Assembly (NCBI GenBank): GCA_964649825.1
Contig: CAZYQW010000094.1
Coordinates: forward strand, 62,001 to 126,000
DNA: 64,000 nucleotides
Reading direction: 5' to 3'
Origin: CAZYQW01 sp964649825
Lineage (GTDB): Bacteria; Planctomycetota; B15-G4; JADJEK01
Positions within the stretch are counted from its first letter, which is position 1. Each line of letters opens with the position of its first letter. The translations under genes and the position numbers were made by a program. The notes beneath the pieces were generated by a model, which ran no database searches, was not told where the DNA came from, and saw only the letters and a program-made list of their open reading frames with translations. Below are positions 9,846 through 19,022 of this stretch, piece by piece.

Positions 9846-11371
9846 TGACCGCACGACGAGAGGTTCGAAGGCTCCTGATCGCCAACCGCGGCGAGATCGC
9901 GGTGCGCGTCGCGCGCGCGTGCCGCGAGCTCGGGATCGAGTCGATTGCGGTGTTCAGCCAGGCGGACCGCGGCGCGTTCCACGTTCGCGTCGCCGACCGC
10001 GCCGTCGAGATCGGGCCGGCCGCGGCGCGCGAGAGCTACCTGCGCGGCGACCGGATCATCGACGTGGCGCGCGAGCACGAGTGCGACGCGATCCACCCCG
10101 GCTACGGGTTTCTCTCCCAGAACGCCGGGTTCGCCGACGCGGTGGTCGCGGCCGGGATCGTCTTCGTCGGCCCGAAGGGCGACGCGATCCGGCTGATGGG
10201 GGACAAGCAGACCGCGCGGCGGACGATGGCCGCGGCGAACGTCCCCGTCGTCCCGGGCTTCGAGGGCGAGGGGAAGCTCTCCGCCGACGTGCTGCGACGC
10301 GAGGCTGCGAAGGTCGGGTATCCGCTGCTGGTCAAGGCGGCGGCCGGCGGCGGCGGCCGCGGGATGCGGATCGTCCGCGACCCGCGCGACCTCGACGATG
10401 CGATCGAGAGCGCGGGCCGCGAGGCGGAGAAGGCGTTCGGCGACGGCTCGCTCTTTCTCGAGCGCTTCCTCGAAGGCGCACGCCACGTCGAGATCCAGGT
10501 CCTTGCCGACGGCCACGGCAACTCCCTCCACCTGCTCGAGCGAGAGTGCTCGGTGCAGCGCCGGTACCAGAAGATCATCGAGGAGTCGCCGTCCCCGTCG
10601 CTGACCGAGGAGCGTCGCGGCGCGATGGGCCGGGCGGCGGTCCGCGCCGCGGTGGCGTGCGGCTACGAGGGCGCCGGCACCGTCGAGTTCCTCGCCCTCG
10701 AGGACGGCTCGCACTACTTCCTCGAGATGAACACGCGGCTCCAGGTGGAGCATCCCGTGACCGAGCTGCTGACGGGGATCGACATCGTGCAGTGGCAGAT
10801 CCGGGTGGCGGCGGGCGCGCGGCTCGCGTTCGGCCAGGACGACGTCCGCGGCCGCGGGCATGCGATCGAGTGCCGGATCAACGCCGAGGACCCTGGCCGC
10901 GACTTCGCGCCGTCGGCGGGCCGGATCCTCGTGGCGCGGTTCCCGGAGGGACCGGGGATCCGCGTCGACCAGGGCTTCGAGGGCGGCGACGAGGTGCCGA
11001 TCCACTACGACTCGCTCCTCGCGAAGCTGCTCGTTCACGCCGAGGACCGCCCCGCGGCGATCCGGCGCATGCTCTCCGCGCTCGATCGCACCGCCGTGCT
11101 CGGCGTGGCGACCAACGTGGAGTACCTGAAGGCGATCCTCAGGAACGAACGGTTCGTCGCCGGTCGGACCACGACGACGTTCGTGCAGGACGAGATGTCC
11201 GACTGGGCGCCGGCGGCCGCCGCGATCGACGACGACGCGATCGTGGCCATGGCGCTCGCCGATCACCTGGCGTCGGCCGCGCGCCGCGGCGGGGACGGCG
11301 AGCCCGCGGCCCGCGACGCCGATCCGTACAGCCCGTGGCGCGCGACGGATGGATTCCGGGTGGGAGGCTGA
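9845..11371 (+). CDS. Biotin carboxylase subunit of acyl-CoA carboxylase
   Basis: An ATP-grasp biotin carboxylase of 508 residues that carboxylates biotin on the carrier protein. It shows RRLLIANRGEIAVRVARACR at the N-terminus, HPGYGFLSQN, the glycine-rich ATP loop KAAAGGGGRGMRIV, and HVEIQVLADGHGN. It also has ECSVQRRYQKIIEESPSP, the active-site segment EMNTRLQVEHPVTEL and ECRINAEDP. The C-terminal biotin domain seen in one-chain MccA proteins is absent; it is supplied by the separate next gene. The ATG shares its first base with the last base of the upstream stop (TGATG), implying coupled translation. Downstream, the biotin carrier starts within two bases. Confidence 0.93.
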
Positions 11372-11372
11372 G

Positions 11373-11873
11373 GTGCAGATCCACTACCTCGTCGGGGACC
11401 AGGTCAAGTCCGTACGCGTGCAGAAGGCGCAGAACGCCGGCCGCTTCACGGTCACCGTCGGCGATGTCGCGTACGAGGTCGAGGTCGTCCACCACGAGTC
11501 CGGTCGCATCCTGGTGTGCGTCGACGGCCGTCGCGTTCGCGCCGTCACGGCGGCCGACGGCGACCGCCGCTGGGTCCAGCTCGCGGGTTCTGCCCCGGTC
11601 GAGCTCGACGTGGGCGAATCGGTCTCCGGCGCGTCGCGCCACCGCCACGGCGGCGACGGCCGACTGGCGGCGACGATGCACAGTCAAGTCGTGAGCGTGG
11701 CGGTCGGGCCTGGCACGAGCGTGAAGCGCGGTGACACCCTCGTCGTCCTCGAGGCGATGAAGATGGAGACGCGGCTGCTCGCTCCGTGCGACGGCACGGT
11801 AACGGCCGTCCACTGCTCCGCGGGCCAAGTGGTCGAGCCGGGCGTTTCGCTGGTGGAGCTGGAAGAGGCGTAG
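11373..11873 (+). CDS. Biotin carboxyl carrier protein of the acyl-CoA carboxylase
   Basis: A 166-residue protein ending in a biotinyl domain with the attachment motif EAMKMET (biotin on Lys130), preceded by HSQVVSVAVGPGTSVKRGDTL and followed by PCDGTVTAV. The first 85 residues form a beta-rich linker like the BT domain that joins carrier and carboxylase in fused enzymes. The start is chosen as GTG 11373 because GGGAGG (11362-11367) lies five bases before it; an ATG at 11349 would overlap the upstream gene by 23 bases. It completes a three-gene split carboxylase where many organisms fuse the last two parts. Confidence 0.9.
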   Translation: MQIHYLVGDQVKSVRVQKAQNAGRFTVTVGDVAYEVEVVHHESGRILVCVDGRRVRAVTAADGDRRWVQLAGSAPVELDVGESVSGASRHRHGGDGRLAATMHSQVVSVAVGPGTSVKRGDTLVVLEAMKMETRLLAPCDGTVTAVHCSAGQVVEPGVSLVELEEA

Positions 11874-11924
11874 ATCCGCGCGCGCGATCTCCCCCGACGC
11901 GGTCGCGCGGCGGGCCCTTCGTTC

Positions 11925-12983
11925 CTAGTCGCCGTCCTCCCCGGTCCACAGCGCCTCGGTGTTGTCGAGCAGCCGGTGCATCGGATCCTCCGGATTCATC
12001 CGTTCACGCAGGAAGTGGATGAACCCGACGACGTCCTTCCCGAGCAGGTCGTTCAACCCGACGATCGCGACGCCGCGCAGGTCGCCGTGGACGTCCTCGG
12101 CCGCGACCTTCTTGAGCGCCTCGATCACGCGGGGATCGTCGTAGATTCCGAGCGCCTCCAGCGCGAAGCGGCGAAGCGTGCGGTCACGGTCGATGTCGGT
12201 GGCCGCCGCGATCAAAGCGGGGATCGCGCGATCGTCCTTGTGGGTCTTGAAGTAGAGCGCGATCTGCTCCGGCCGGGAGAACGTCGGGTCGGGGTTCTCG
12301 AGCAGCTCGATCAGCTTGACGCTCATCTCATCCGGCCAGCGCTTCAGCGCGACGTCCGCCGCCTTGAGGCGCACCCCCGAGTTGAACCCCGGGTTGTCGA
12401 AGACCGACCGAGCGAATCGATATGCGTCGTCGGTGCCGATCGGCTCGACGACGTGGGTCAGGAGCCGCGTCTGCATCCAGGTCGGGGTCGCTTCCTTCAG
12501 CCGTTCGCCGATGGTCGAGAAGAAGGCGTCGATCATGTCGATGGTGTCGTCGCCGGCCCGGCGCAGCAGGTCCTCCAGCCGCCCGCGCTCCTTCTCGAGG
12601 GGCTCCCGTTGGAGGGGGTCCCACTTGTATCGCTCGATCACATCGGTGACCCGAGCGAGCTCCTCGAGCAGGAGGGAAGGCGAGGCGGTCTCGTCGAGCT
12701 TTGCATTCGCGTGACCGCCGCCCGCTCCGGGGTCGTCCCCGCCGGCCAGGGTGCCGCCGCGCGACAAGCGATCCAGGAGCCGGGTCAGCCGATTCGCCTG
12801 CTCGTCCAGCTTGTAGCGGGCGGCCGTGATCTCGGAGGCGAGCTCTTCGAAGCTCTGCGGTTCGTCGCCCTCGCCCGCGCCATCCGACGCCCGGGTCCGA
12901 ACCAGGAGGGCGACCAGGAGCCCGATCGTGACGAGTTGAAGGAGAAGGGCCAGCTTGTCGCGACGGGGGGCGGGGGCGTCCAT
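11925..12983 (-). CDS. Membrane-anchored HEAT-repeat protein
   Basis: A 352-residue protein with a short basic N-terminus, one transmembrane helix (LALLLQLVTIGLLVALLV, about 10-27), a coiled-coil-like stretch (SFEELASEITAARYKLDEQANRL split over about 44-70) and then helical repeats. HEAT-type units are visible in AIPALIAAATDIDRDRTLRRFALEALG and VIEALKKVAAEDVHGDLRGVAIVGL (about 260-320). Such proteins usually serve as scaffolds; no partner is evident. The start at 12983 is preceded by GGAG six bases away; an in-frame ATG at 12995 is possible. It is convergent with the carboxylase operon and divergent from the large surface protein. Confidence 0.7.
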   Translation of the reverse strand: MDAPAPRRDKLALLLQLVTIGLLVALLVRTRASDGAGEGDEPQSFEELASEITAARYKLDEQANRLTRLLDRLSRGGTLAGGDDPGAGGGHANAKLDETASPSLLLEELARVTDVIERYKWDPLQREPLEKERGRLEDLLRRAGDDTIDMIDAFFSTIGERLKEATPTWMQTRLLTHVVEPIGTDDAYRFARSVFDNPGFNSGVRLKAADVALKRWPDEMSVKLIELLENPDPTFSRPEQIALYFKTHKDDRAIPALIAAATDIDRDRTLRRFALEALGIYDDPRVIEALKKVAAEDVHGDLRGVAIVGLNDLLGKDVVGFIHFLRERMNPEDPMHRLLDNTEALWTGEDGD

Positions 12984-13354
12984 TGCGTGCTCCATCGAAC
13001 ACGAGCGTGTGAAATCGCACCGGCATTCGCTCGAAAACCACCGGACACGGTCGTCCGCGCCGCGAAGAACGGGGGGACGGGGGACGTTTCTAGCAGATCG
13101 AGTTCCAATCCACTCGAGGGCGCCTCTCAGGTCTTCACCGATCTTCGCGCCCCGATCTCGTTGCTCCGGGGCATCCACGGGGTACATTCCCACGTGGATA
13201 GCGCCCGATTTGTTGGCCCCGGTGCGGTGGCGGATGTCACGGAGTGGGACTAGGATTAGGGCGACCGCATGAACGACCCAGCCCATCCGGCGGTGATCCC
13301 GCAGCACGCAATCCTTCCGGGACCGCCTGCAACCTCGAAGCGGAGGCTTCTCTC
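12984..13354. other. 371-base divergent intergenic region
   Basis: The region separates the HEAT protein (minus) from the large surface protein (plus), so it should hold both promoters. No gene was seen. A TAGGAT at 13251-13256, with GTGGCG 18 bases before it, is a weak promoter-like pair for the plus strand. A clear GGAGG ribosome binding site for the plus-strand gene is at 13342-13346. Confidence 0.4.
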
Positions 13355-16300
13355 ATGAGGCTTCAGAACTTCTGTGTTCTCAACGTGTTGGTGCTTGCAT
13401 TCGGTTGGGCGGACGCGCGCGGCGGAACACTCGAGATCGAGAACACGACGTTCGGATGGGACCCGAAGGCGGGGACGATCCCGACGGGGGGCACCTCGAC
13501 CCAGGCGATGTTCCCGGCGGTGGCCGTGAACCAGCCGATCGAGATCGAGTTCGACCAGACGCTGAGCAAGAAATCCGCGGATAGCACGACCGTGCTGGTC
13601 ACCACCCTCGGTCCGACCGTGCTGGTGCCGCTGGGACTCAGCTCGACGTTGCCGGGCGGACAATCGGCGCCGGTCCAGGTCAAGGTCAACGGCAACCGCG
13701 TCACGATCCTGCCGGCCGTGCTCGCGTCAGGAAACACCATTGCGTTCGGCTTCGTGGCCGGGGCGTACTACCAGCTCGAGCTCCGCGGGAAGAAGCAGGG
13801 GATCAAGGGGAACAGCGGCGACACTCTCAAGAAGAGCGTGTTCATCAACTTCCGCGCCGAAGACCTCGTGGCGGACTGGAAGCAGGGCGCACCGAAGCCT
13901 TCCGTGAAGCTGATCGACGCGGCCAAGGGCGCGGTCACCCTGAAGAAGACGAGTCTGCAAGACCCGAAGCCGTCCTTCACCAAGGCGGTTCCCAATCCCG
14001 CGCCGGCGATCCGCATCCGCTTCAACGAGCTCGTTCTTCCGTCCAGCGTGCTGAACCCCGCGAGCGGCGCCAGCGAGAACATCCGGATCGAGCTCGACCA
14101 GGACAACGACGGCACGACGAACGACCGGACGAACGTGCCGGGTACGTTCGCGATCTCCCACTCCAACTTCAAATCGACGGTCGAGTGGACTCCGAAGCTG
14201 GAGAGCGTTCCGCCGGATCAGCTCTACATCGTGACGATCTTGCCGTTCATCAAGGATCTGGTCGGAAACCAGCTCGCGGACGAGGACGACGAAGGAGTCG
14301 GCGCGCTCCGTTTGTTCGCGTATCGCACCAAGCCGGCCGACGTCCAGCCGCTCGACCCGATCATCGAGAACTTCTCGGGGGTGGTGAACCGCGACGCCGA
14401 CGCGACCTCGGCCGATTGGGCCGGCACGGTCGGGTTCCTGAAGAACGGCGCGGGCGGAGGCACGGGCGCGGATGGGCTGTTCGATCCGACCGCGAACATG
14501 ATCCTGCCGACGGGCGTGTTCGACATGGACCTCGGAATAGAGGTCCAGAAGACCTGGAACTTCACGACGTTCGAGATCGACTCGGGCATCACGGTAAGGG
14601 CGATGGGGAGCTTCCCGCTGGTGATCCGCTGCACCGGCTTGGTCTCCGTGAAGGGCAAGCTCGACGTGTCCGGCGCGGCCGGCTCGGTGTTCTCCGAGAA
14701 GCAGATTCCGCCCGGGCTCGGCGGCGCGGGCGAGTTCGGCGGCGAAGCGGGCGGGAACGGCGGCTCGATCACCGACGGGTTCACGCTCGATGCGCCGTTG
14801 TTCGTGACCGTTCCCGGGTACAAGGCGGGTGAGTTCGCCAACCAGGGGCTGAGCGGACGCTCCAGCTCGGTCAGCGACTTCTCGGTCGCCCTCGAGGGGA
14901 ACGAGTTGGCCCTGAACAGCAGCTTCGTGGGCCTGTGGATCCAGCCGAACACCGGAACGGGCTCGAGCGTGCCGAGCGCGACGCCCGGCAACTTCATCTT
15001 CCATAACCACCCGACCTTCTCGATCGACTCGGTGGTGCCGAGCAAGACGGCGAACGTGGTGAGCGATTCGATGGACCCGCTCTTCGCCGGTCCGCTCACC
15101 CAGGCCGGACTCGACCTGTACGAGATCCCGCCGCCGCCGATCGTCAAAGTCGGCGACCCGGTGATCCTCGGCGACCTCGCGGGACACGCGGGACAAAGCG
15201 TGGGCTTCGAGGGGACGGGCGGGCTCGGCAGCCTGCCCCTCACCGTGGCGCAGCAGTTCAACACCGAAGTCCGTTCCGGCGGCGGCGGCGGCGGTGGATC
15301 GCGCCTTCCGGGCTCGGCGGGCGAGGACTCGCCCGCCTCCGGATTGAACTCCGAGAGCACCGGCACCGCTGGCGCAGCGGGCGGCGCGGGGTCGCTCACG
15401 GTGCCGACCGAGTCGAAGACGGCGACCGTCCTGAACGTGACCGGAACGCCGCTCGATGGGCTGGACCTGAGCGGGTTCCTCGTCTTCCCGAACGTCGACG
15501 CCGGTCATCTGTTCGAGATCGAGTCGAACACCGGCAGCTCGATCACGATCCTCCCGGTCCAGCTGCCGAATGCGACGGGCGCGGACACGGACTCGAGCGG
15601 CGTGCTCGATCTCGACGACGTCGCGCTCGGCACCCAGTGCCGCATCGAGCCGAACCTCGGCGTCGGTGGCAGCGGCGGCGGCGGCTCTGGCGTCCACTTG
15701 GCGGGAACGCTGAAGTTCGGCGGTCCTCCGAACCTGACGCTGCCGTCGTGGACGCCGGGCGCGGGCGGCGGCGCGGGCGGCGGCGCGGTTTCGATCGAGT
15801 CGGCCAAGGGCGTGTCGGTCCTGCTCGGCGGAGAGATCAGCGCCCGCGGCGGTGCCGGCGGCCGGACGAACGGAAGCATCGGCTCGAGCGCGAGCGGCGG
15901 TGGCGGCGGCGGCGGCGGCGCGGTTCGGCTCGCTTCGGCGGATCCGTCGGCGTTGGCCGTCCGGATCCAGGGGCTCGTCGACGCGACGGGCGGCAGCGGC
16001 GGCATCGGCGCGGTCGACGGCGGCCCGGGTGGCGACGGCCGCGTGCGGTTCGAGTCGCTGAACGGCAACCTCGTGTCGACCTCGTATCCGATCGAGGTCG
16101 TGAAGCCCGCGGTCCTTCCGACCGATCTCGGGTACTTCATCCCGGGCCTCGCGCCGAGCGTCGGACAGTCGCTGTTCTACAACACGAAGTCGCTCGCCGC
16201 GTCTTACACGAGCTTCCGTGTCACGTACAACGCGACGGTGAACGGCGTTCCCCAGACCGGGCTGATCTACACGTACGCTGACCTCAAGAACGGGATCGAG

Positions 16301-16513
16301 GCTCCGTTCACCCTTACCCTGAACGACGCGTTGCTGAGCAGCACGGGCGTCATCGACCCGGCCACGATCGACAACGACTTCGTGACGGATCTGTCCCTGC
16401 TGAGCGGCCCGTTCATCCGCTTCCGCTTCGTGCTCCACACGGAGATCGAGGTGACCGGCGACGTGTACACCGACATCGCGATCGATCAGATCCTGATCGA
16501 GGTCGCCGGCTGA
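13355..16513 (+). CDS. Large secreted glycine-rich protein with Ig-like domains
   Basis: A protein of 1052 residues. The start ATG follows GGAGG by eight bases and opens a signal peptide (MRLQNFCVLNVLVLAFGWADA). Residues about 45-170 contain a Big_5-like bacterial Ig domain (PIEIEFDQTLSKKSADSTTV), and a second such region with NELVLPSSVLNPASG lies around 215-330. From about 430 onwards the chain is rich in GG-containing turns (GLGGAGEFGGEAGGNGG, then poly-Gly tracts near 645, 770, 845), as in right-handed beta-helix surface proteins. The C-terminal 100 residues are a separate beta domain. It is probably an exported cell-surface or matrix protein; no enzymatic motif or anchor was seen. Its function is unknown. 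Confidence 0.8.
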   Translation: MRLQNFCVLNVLVLAFGWADARGGTLEIENTTFGWDPKAGTIPTGGTSTQAMFPAVAVNQPIEIEFDQTLSKKSADSTTVLVTTLGPTVLVPLGLSSTLPGGQSAPVQVKVNGNRVTILPAVLASGNTIAFGFVAGAYYQLELRGKKQGIKGNSGDTLKKSVFINFRAEDLVADWKQGAPKPSVKLIDAAKGAVTLKKTSLQDPKPSFTKAVPNPAPAIRIRFNELVLPSSVLNPASGASENIRIELDQDNDGTTNDRTNVPGTFAISHSNFKSTVEWTPKLESVPPDQLYIVTILPFIKDLVGNQLADEDDEGVGALRLFAYRTKPADVQPLDPIIENFSGVVNRDADATSADWAGTVGFLKNGAGGGTGADGLFDPTANMILPTGVFDMDLGIEVQKTWNFTTFEIDSGITVRAMGSFPLVIRCTGLVSVKGKLDVSGAAGSVFSEKQIPPGLGGAGEFGGEAGGNGGSITDGFTLDAPLFVTVPGYKAGEFANQGLSGRSSSVSDFSVALEGNELALNSSFVGLWIQPNTGTGSSVPSATPGNFIFHNHPTFSIDSVVPSKTANVVSDSMDPLFAGPLTQAGLDLYEIPPPPIVKVGDPVILGDLAGHAGQSVGFEGTGGLGSLPLTVAQQFNTEVRSGGGGGGGSRLPGSAGEDSPASGLNSESTGTAGAAGGAGSLTVPTESKTATVLNVTGTPLDGLDLSGFLVFPNVDAGHLFEIESNTGSSITILPVQLPNATGADTDSSGVLDLDDVALGTQCRIEPNLGVGGSGGGGSGVHLAGTLKFGGPPNLTLPSWTPGAGGGAGGGAVSIESAKGVSVLLGGEISARGGAGGRTNGSIGSSASGGGGGGGGAVRLASADPSALAVRIQGLVDATGGSGGIGAVDGGPGGDGRVRFESLNGNLVSTSYPIEVVKPAVLPTDLGYFIPGLAPSVGQSLFYNTKSLAASYTSFRVTYNATVNGVPQTGLIYTYADLKNGIEAPFTLTLNDALLSSTGVIDPATIDNDFVTDLSLLSGPFIRFRFVLHTEIEVTGDVYTDIAIDQILIEVAG

Positions 16514-17874
16514 CCCGGCCCGCCGCCGCGAGATCGATCGGCGCCGAGCCGCTCGCGGTCGGCGCGGTCCTCGTCCACGAGGATCACCTCCACTGCGGAT
16601 CGCTCTCCATCGAGCACGGCCGGGTGGCAGGGCTCGTGCCTCGACGGTCCGCGGGAGCGCCGCGTCACGCGAATCGCATCGCGATCCCTGGCCTCCGCAA
16701 CGCGCATGTCCATCTCGACCTCAGTCTCGTGCGCGGCGTTCCGCGTGCGACACGGGGGTTCGGTCCTTGGGTTCGAGATCTGCTTCGGGCCCGCGGTCCG
16801 TTCGACCCGTCGTTTCTCCAGCGCGGCGCGGCGGCGGGGGCGGCGGAATGCCTGGCCACCGGTACGACCTCGGTCGGCGACATCGACTCCTCCGGCGCGG
16901 CGGCGGCGGCGGTCGCGGCGGCGGGGCTGCGCGGCGTCCTGTTCCGTGAGGTGCTCGGCTCCCGACCGGTCGAGGAGACGTTGGCCGAGGTCGGGGCCTG
17001 GGTCACCGCCTTCCCGTCGTTCGCGCCGAGCTCGCGCATGCAGGCGGGCCTCTCTCCCCACGCGCCGTACTCGACGCCGCCCGCCCTCTATCGGGAAGGA
17101 ATCCGAGCGGCCCGGGAGCGCGGACTTGCGTGGGCGACGCACATCGGCGAGACGCAGGAGGAGCATGAGCTGCTCGTGCACGGAACCGGCCCGCTCCGCG
17201 AGCTGCTCGAGCGCCTCGGCGCGAGGATGCCGTTCGACGCTCCGCCCGGCCGGTCGCCGATCCGGTTCCTCGACGAGCTCGCGAGCCTCGGAGAGGACGC
17301 GCTCCTGATCCACGCGAACTACGTCGACGACGAGGAGATCGACCGGATCGCTGCGGCCGGGGCGGCCGTGGTCTTCTGTCCGCGCAGCCACAACTTCTTC
17401 GGTCACACCTCTCACCCGGTGCGCCGTCTCCTCGACGCTGGGATTCCCGTCCTGCTCGGCACCGACTCGCGCGCGTCGAACCGATCGCTCTCGATGTTCG
17501 ACGAGATGGCGTTCTTGCGCACCGCCCGTCCGGACGTGTCGGCGGCCGAGGTGTTTCGATCCGTGACGAGCGTGGCGGCTCCTCGGCTCGATGGCGGAAC
17601 CGGCCGACTCGAGCCCGGCGCGCCGGCCGACCTCGTCGTGCTCGAGATGCAAGGCGGGGGATCGAGCGTGGCCGATGTCCTCGAGCGGGTCACCGCGGGC
17701 ATGGTGCGGGTCGTTGCAACTCTCGTTGCGGGAGAGGTTTGCTACGCAGCGCGCGACTTCGACACAGCCCGGCCGGCCTTGACTCCGGGTGGATCGGGGT
17801 TATCGTCTCTTGATTCTTCAGAGAGCTCCGGCGGCCCGAACGCGGTGTCGGCGAGCGCTTGGGAGTCGAGATGA
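16510..17874 (+). CDS. Amidohydrolase-superfamily protein (MtaD/SsnA/TrzN-like), start uncertain
   Basis: Metal-dependent deaminase or hydrolase of cyclic amidines. Visible ligands are HVH in IPGLRNAHVHLDLS, the His in WATHIGETQEEHEL, the His in LIHANYVDDEEI and the Asp in LLGTDSRASNRSLSMFDEM, the set found in the S-adenosylhomocysteine/chlorohydrolase group. The first canonical start is GTG 16624, but the frame stays open upstream and codes the N-terminal beta-sandwich strands typical of the family (PLAVGAVLVHEDHL, then GSLSIEHGRVAGLVP). The true start is therefore probably earlier: a CTG at 16510 overlaps the upstream TGA, or an ATC at 16537. The stop overlaps the DHH gene as ATGA. The substrate cannot be told. 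Confidence 0.8.
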   Translation: MTRPAAARSIGAEPLAVGAVLVHEDHLHCGSLSIEHGRVAGLVPRRSAGAPRHANRIAIPGLRNAHVHLDLSLVRGVPRATRGFGPWVRDLLRARGPFDPSFLQRGAAAGAAECLATGTTSVGDIDSSGAAAAAVAAAGLRGVLFREVLGSRPVEETLAEVGAWVTAFPSFAPSSRMQAGLSPHAPYSTPPALYREGIRAARERGLAWATHIGETQEEHELLVHGTGPLRELLERLGARMPFDAPPGRSPIRFLDELASLGEDALLIHANYVDDEEIDRIAAAGAAVVFCPRSHNFFGHTSHPVRRLLDAGIPVLLGTDSRASNRSLSMFDEMAFLRTARPDVSAAEVFRSVTSVAAPRLDGGTGRLEPGAPADLVVLEMQGGGSSVADVLERVTAGMVRVVATLVAGEVCYAARDFDTARPALTPGGSGLSSLDSSESSGGPNAVSASAWESR

Positions 17875-18908
17875 GATCCGAGTTCGCGGAGCCGGCCCGT
17901 CGACTGAAGGAAGTCGTCGACCGAAGTTCGACCTTCCTGCTCAGCGGTCACGTCAACATCGACGGCGACTCGTTGGGGTCGATGCTGGCGATGTACCACT
18001 ATCTATCCCGGCTCGGGAAGATGGTGCGCGCCATGTGCTTCGAGCCGCTCCACGAACGATACGCGTTCCTCGGCGGCGACGCGATCGTCGAGGTTTTCGA
18101 CCCGGAGCGACACCGAGACGCCGCGCTCCATTCCGAAGTCTTCATGATGTTCGACTTCTCCGCCACGTCGCGCATGCCCGGCCTGTGGGAGCTCGTCGAG
18201 TCCGGGTCGGCGTTCAAGATCTGCGTGGACCATCATCCGGCGGAGCAGCTACCCGGCGACTTCAACATCCACGAGCCGTCGAGCCCGGCGACCGGAGCGA
18301 TCGTGCTCGATCTCTTCCGTCACCTGGGAGCCGAGATCGATCGGCCGATCGCCGATGCCCTGCTCGTGGCGATCAGCACGGACACGGGCTGGTTCCGGTA
18401 TTCGAACACGACGGCGCAGGTGCTGGCCGACGCGGCCGCGCTCATCAGCACCGGGATCGATCCGAGCCGCGTCTACCGCGAGGTCTACCAGCGCAACGAC
18501 GTGTCGTTGATCCGCCTCATGGGCCGGGTCGCCGCCAATCTCCACGCCGAGTGCGGGGACCGCTTGCTATGGGCGACGATTCCGGCCGCGCTGGTGCACG
18601 AGCTTGGCGTCGGCCCGTTCGAGACCGACGAACTCCTGGACTTCATGCGGACCGCGCGCGACGCCGAAGTGATCGTGCTGCTCCGCGAGCTCGACAACGG
18701 CGAAATCCGCGTCAACTTGCGTTCGCGTGGCCGTATCAACGTGAGCGAGCTGGCGCGGGCCGTCGGAGGCGGCGGTCACCGCTACGCGGCGGGCGCCTCG
18801 TTGCGCGCGCCGTTGTCCGACGTGGCGAAGAAGGTCGTGTCTCTCGCTCGGGAAGCGCTGGCGGCGGACCGGCAGACCGTTCCGCCCCAGCCGACGCGGT
18901 TGGGTTAG
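17871..18908 (+). CDS. DHH/DHHA1-family phosphoesterase (NrnA/RecJ-like)
   Basis: A 345-residue protein of the nanoRNase/pAp-phosphatase family, which degrades very short RNAs or cyclic-dinucleotide products (pGpG, pApA). Motifs in order are HVNIDGDSLGS (motif I), MFDFSATSR (II), CVDHHP (the DHH motif) and STDTGWFRYSNT (IV). The DHHA1 domain ends with the substrate-binding GGGGHRYAAGA. The ATG at 17871 overlaps the amidohydrolase stop (ATGA) and has GGGAG five bases upstream. Length matches NrnA (about 310-350). No cyclic-dinucleotide synthase is nearby, so the exact substrate is inferred only from family. Confidence 0.88.
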   Translation: MRSEFAEPARRLKEVVDRSSTFLLSGHVNIDGDSLGSMLAMYHYLSRLGKMVRAMCFEPLHERYAFLGGDAIVEVFDPERHRDAALHSEVFMMFDFSATSRMPGLWELVESGSAFKICVDHHPAEQLPGDFNIHEPSSPATGAIVLDLFRHLGAEIDRPIADALLVAISTDTGWFRYSNTTAQVLADAAALISTGIDPSRVYREVYQRNDVSLIRLMGRVAANLHAECGDRLLWATIPAALVHELGVGPFETDELLDFMRTARDAEVIVLLRELDNGEIRVNLRSRGRINVSELARAVGGGGHRYAAGASLRAPLSDVAKKVVSLAREALAADRQTVPPQPTRLG

Positions 18909-19022
18909 ATGAGGCGATTCAAGAAGGCGGGGCGGAATCGGGACGGCGGCCGAAGCGAGCCGCGCGTGAGCCCCCTCCTCGCCGATGCGCGCGGAAGCGC
19001 GTAATCGGCCGGGAGGCGGCTG

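Noticed and set aside
15260..16040. Glycine-codon-rich runs that look like simple repeats at DNA level
   Set aside because: They are explained by poly-Gly and GGxGG coding in the surface protein; no CRISPR-like spacing is present.
13727..16438. 903-codon open frame on the minus strand
   Set aside because: It is antisense to the glycine-rich surface protein; composition is arginine-rich and has no recognisable fold.
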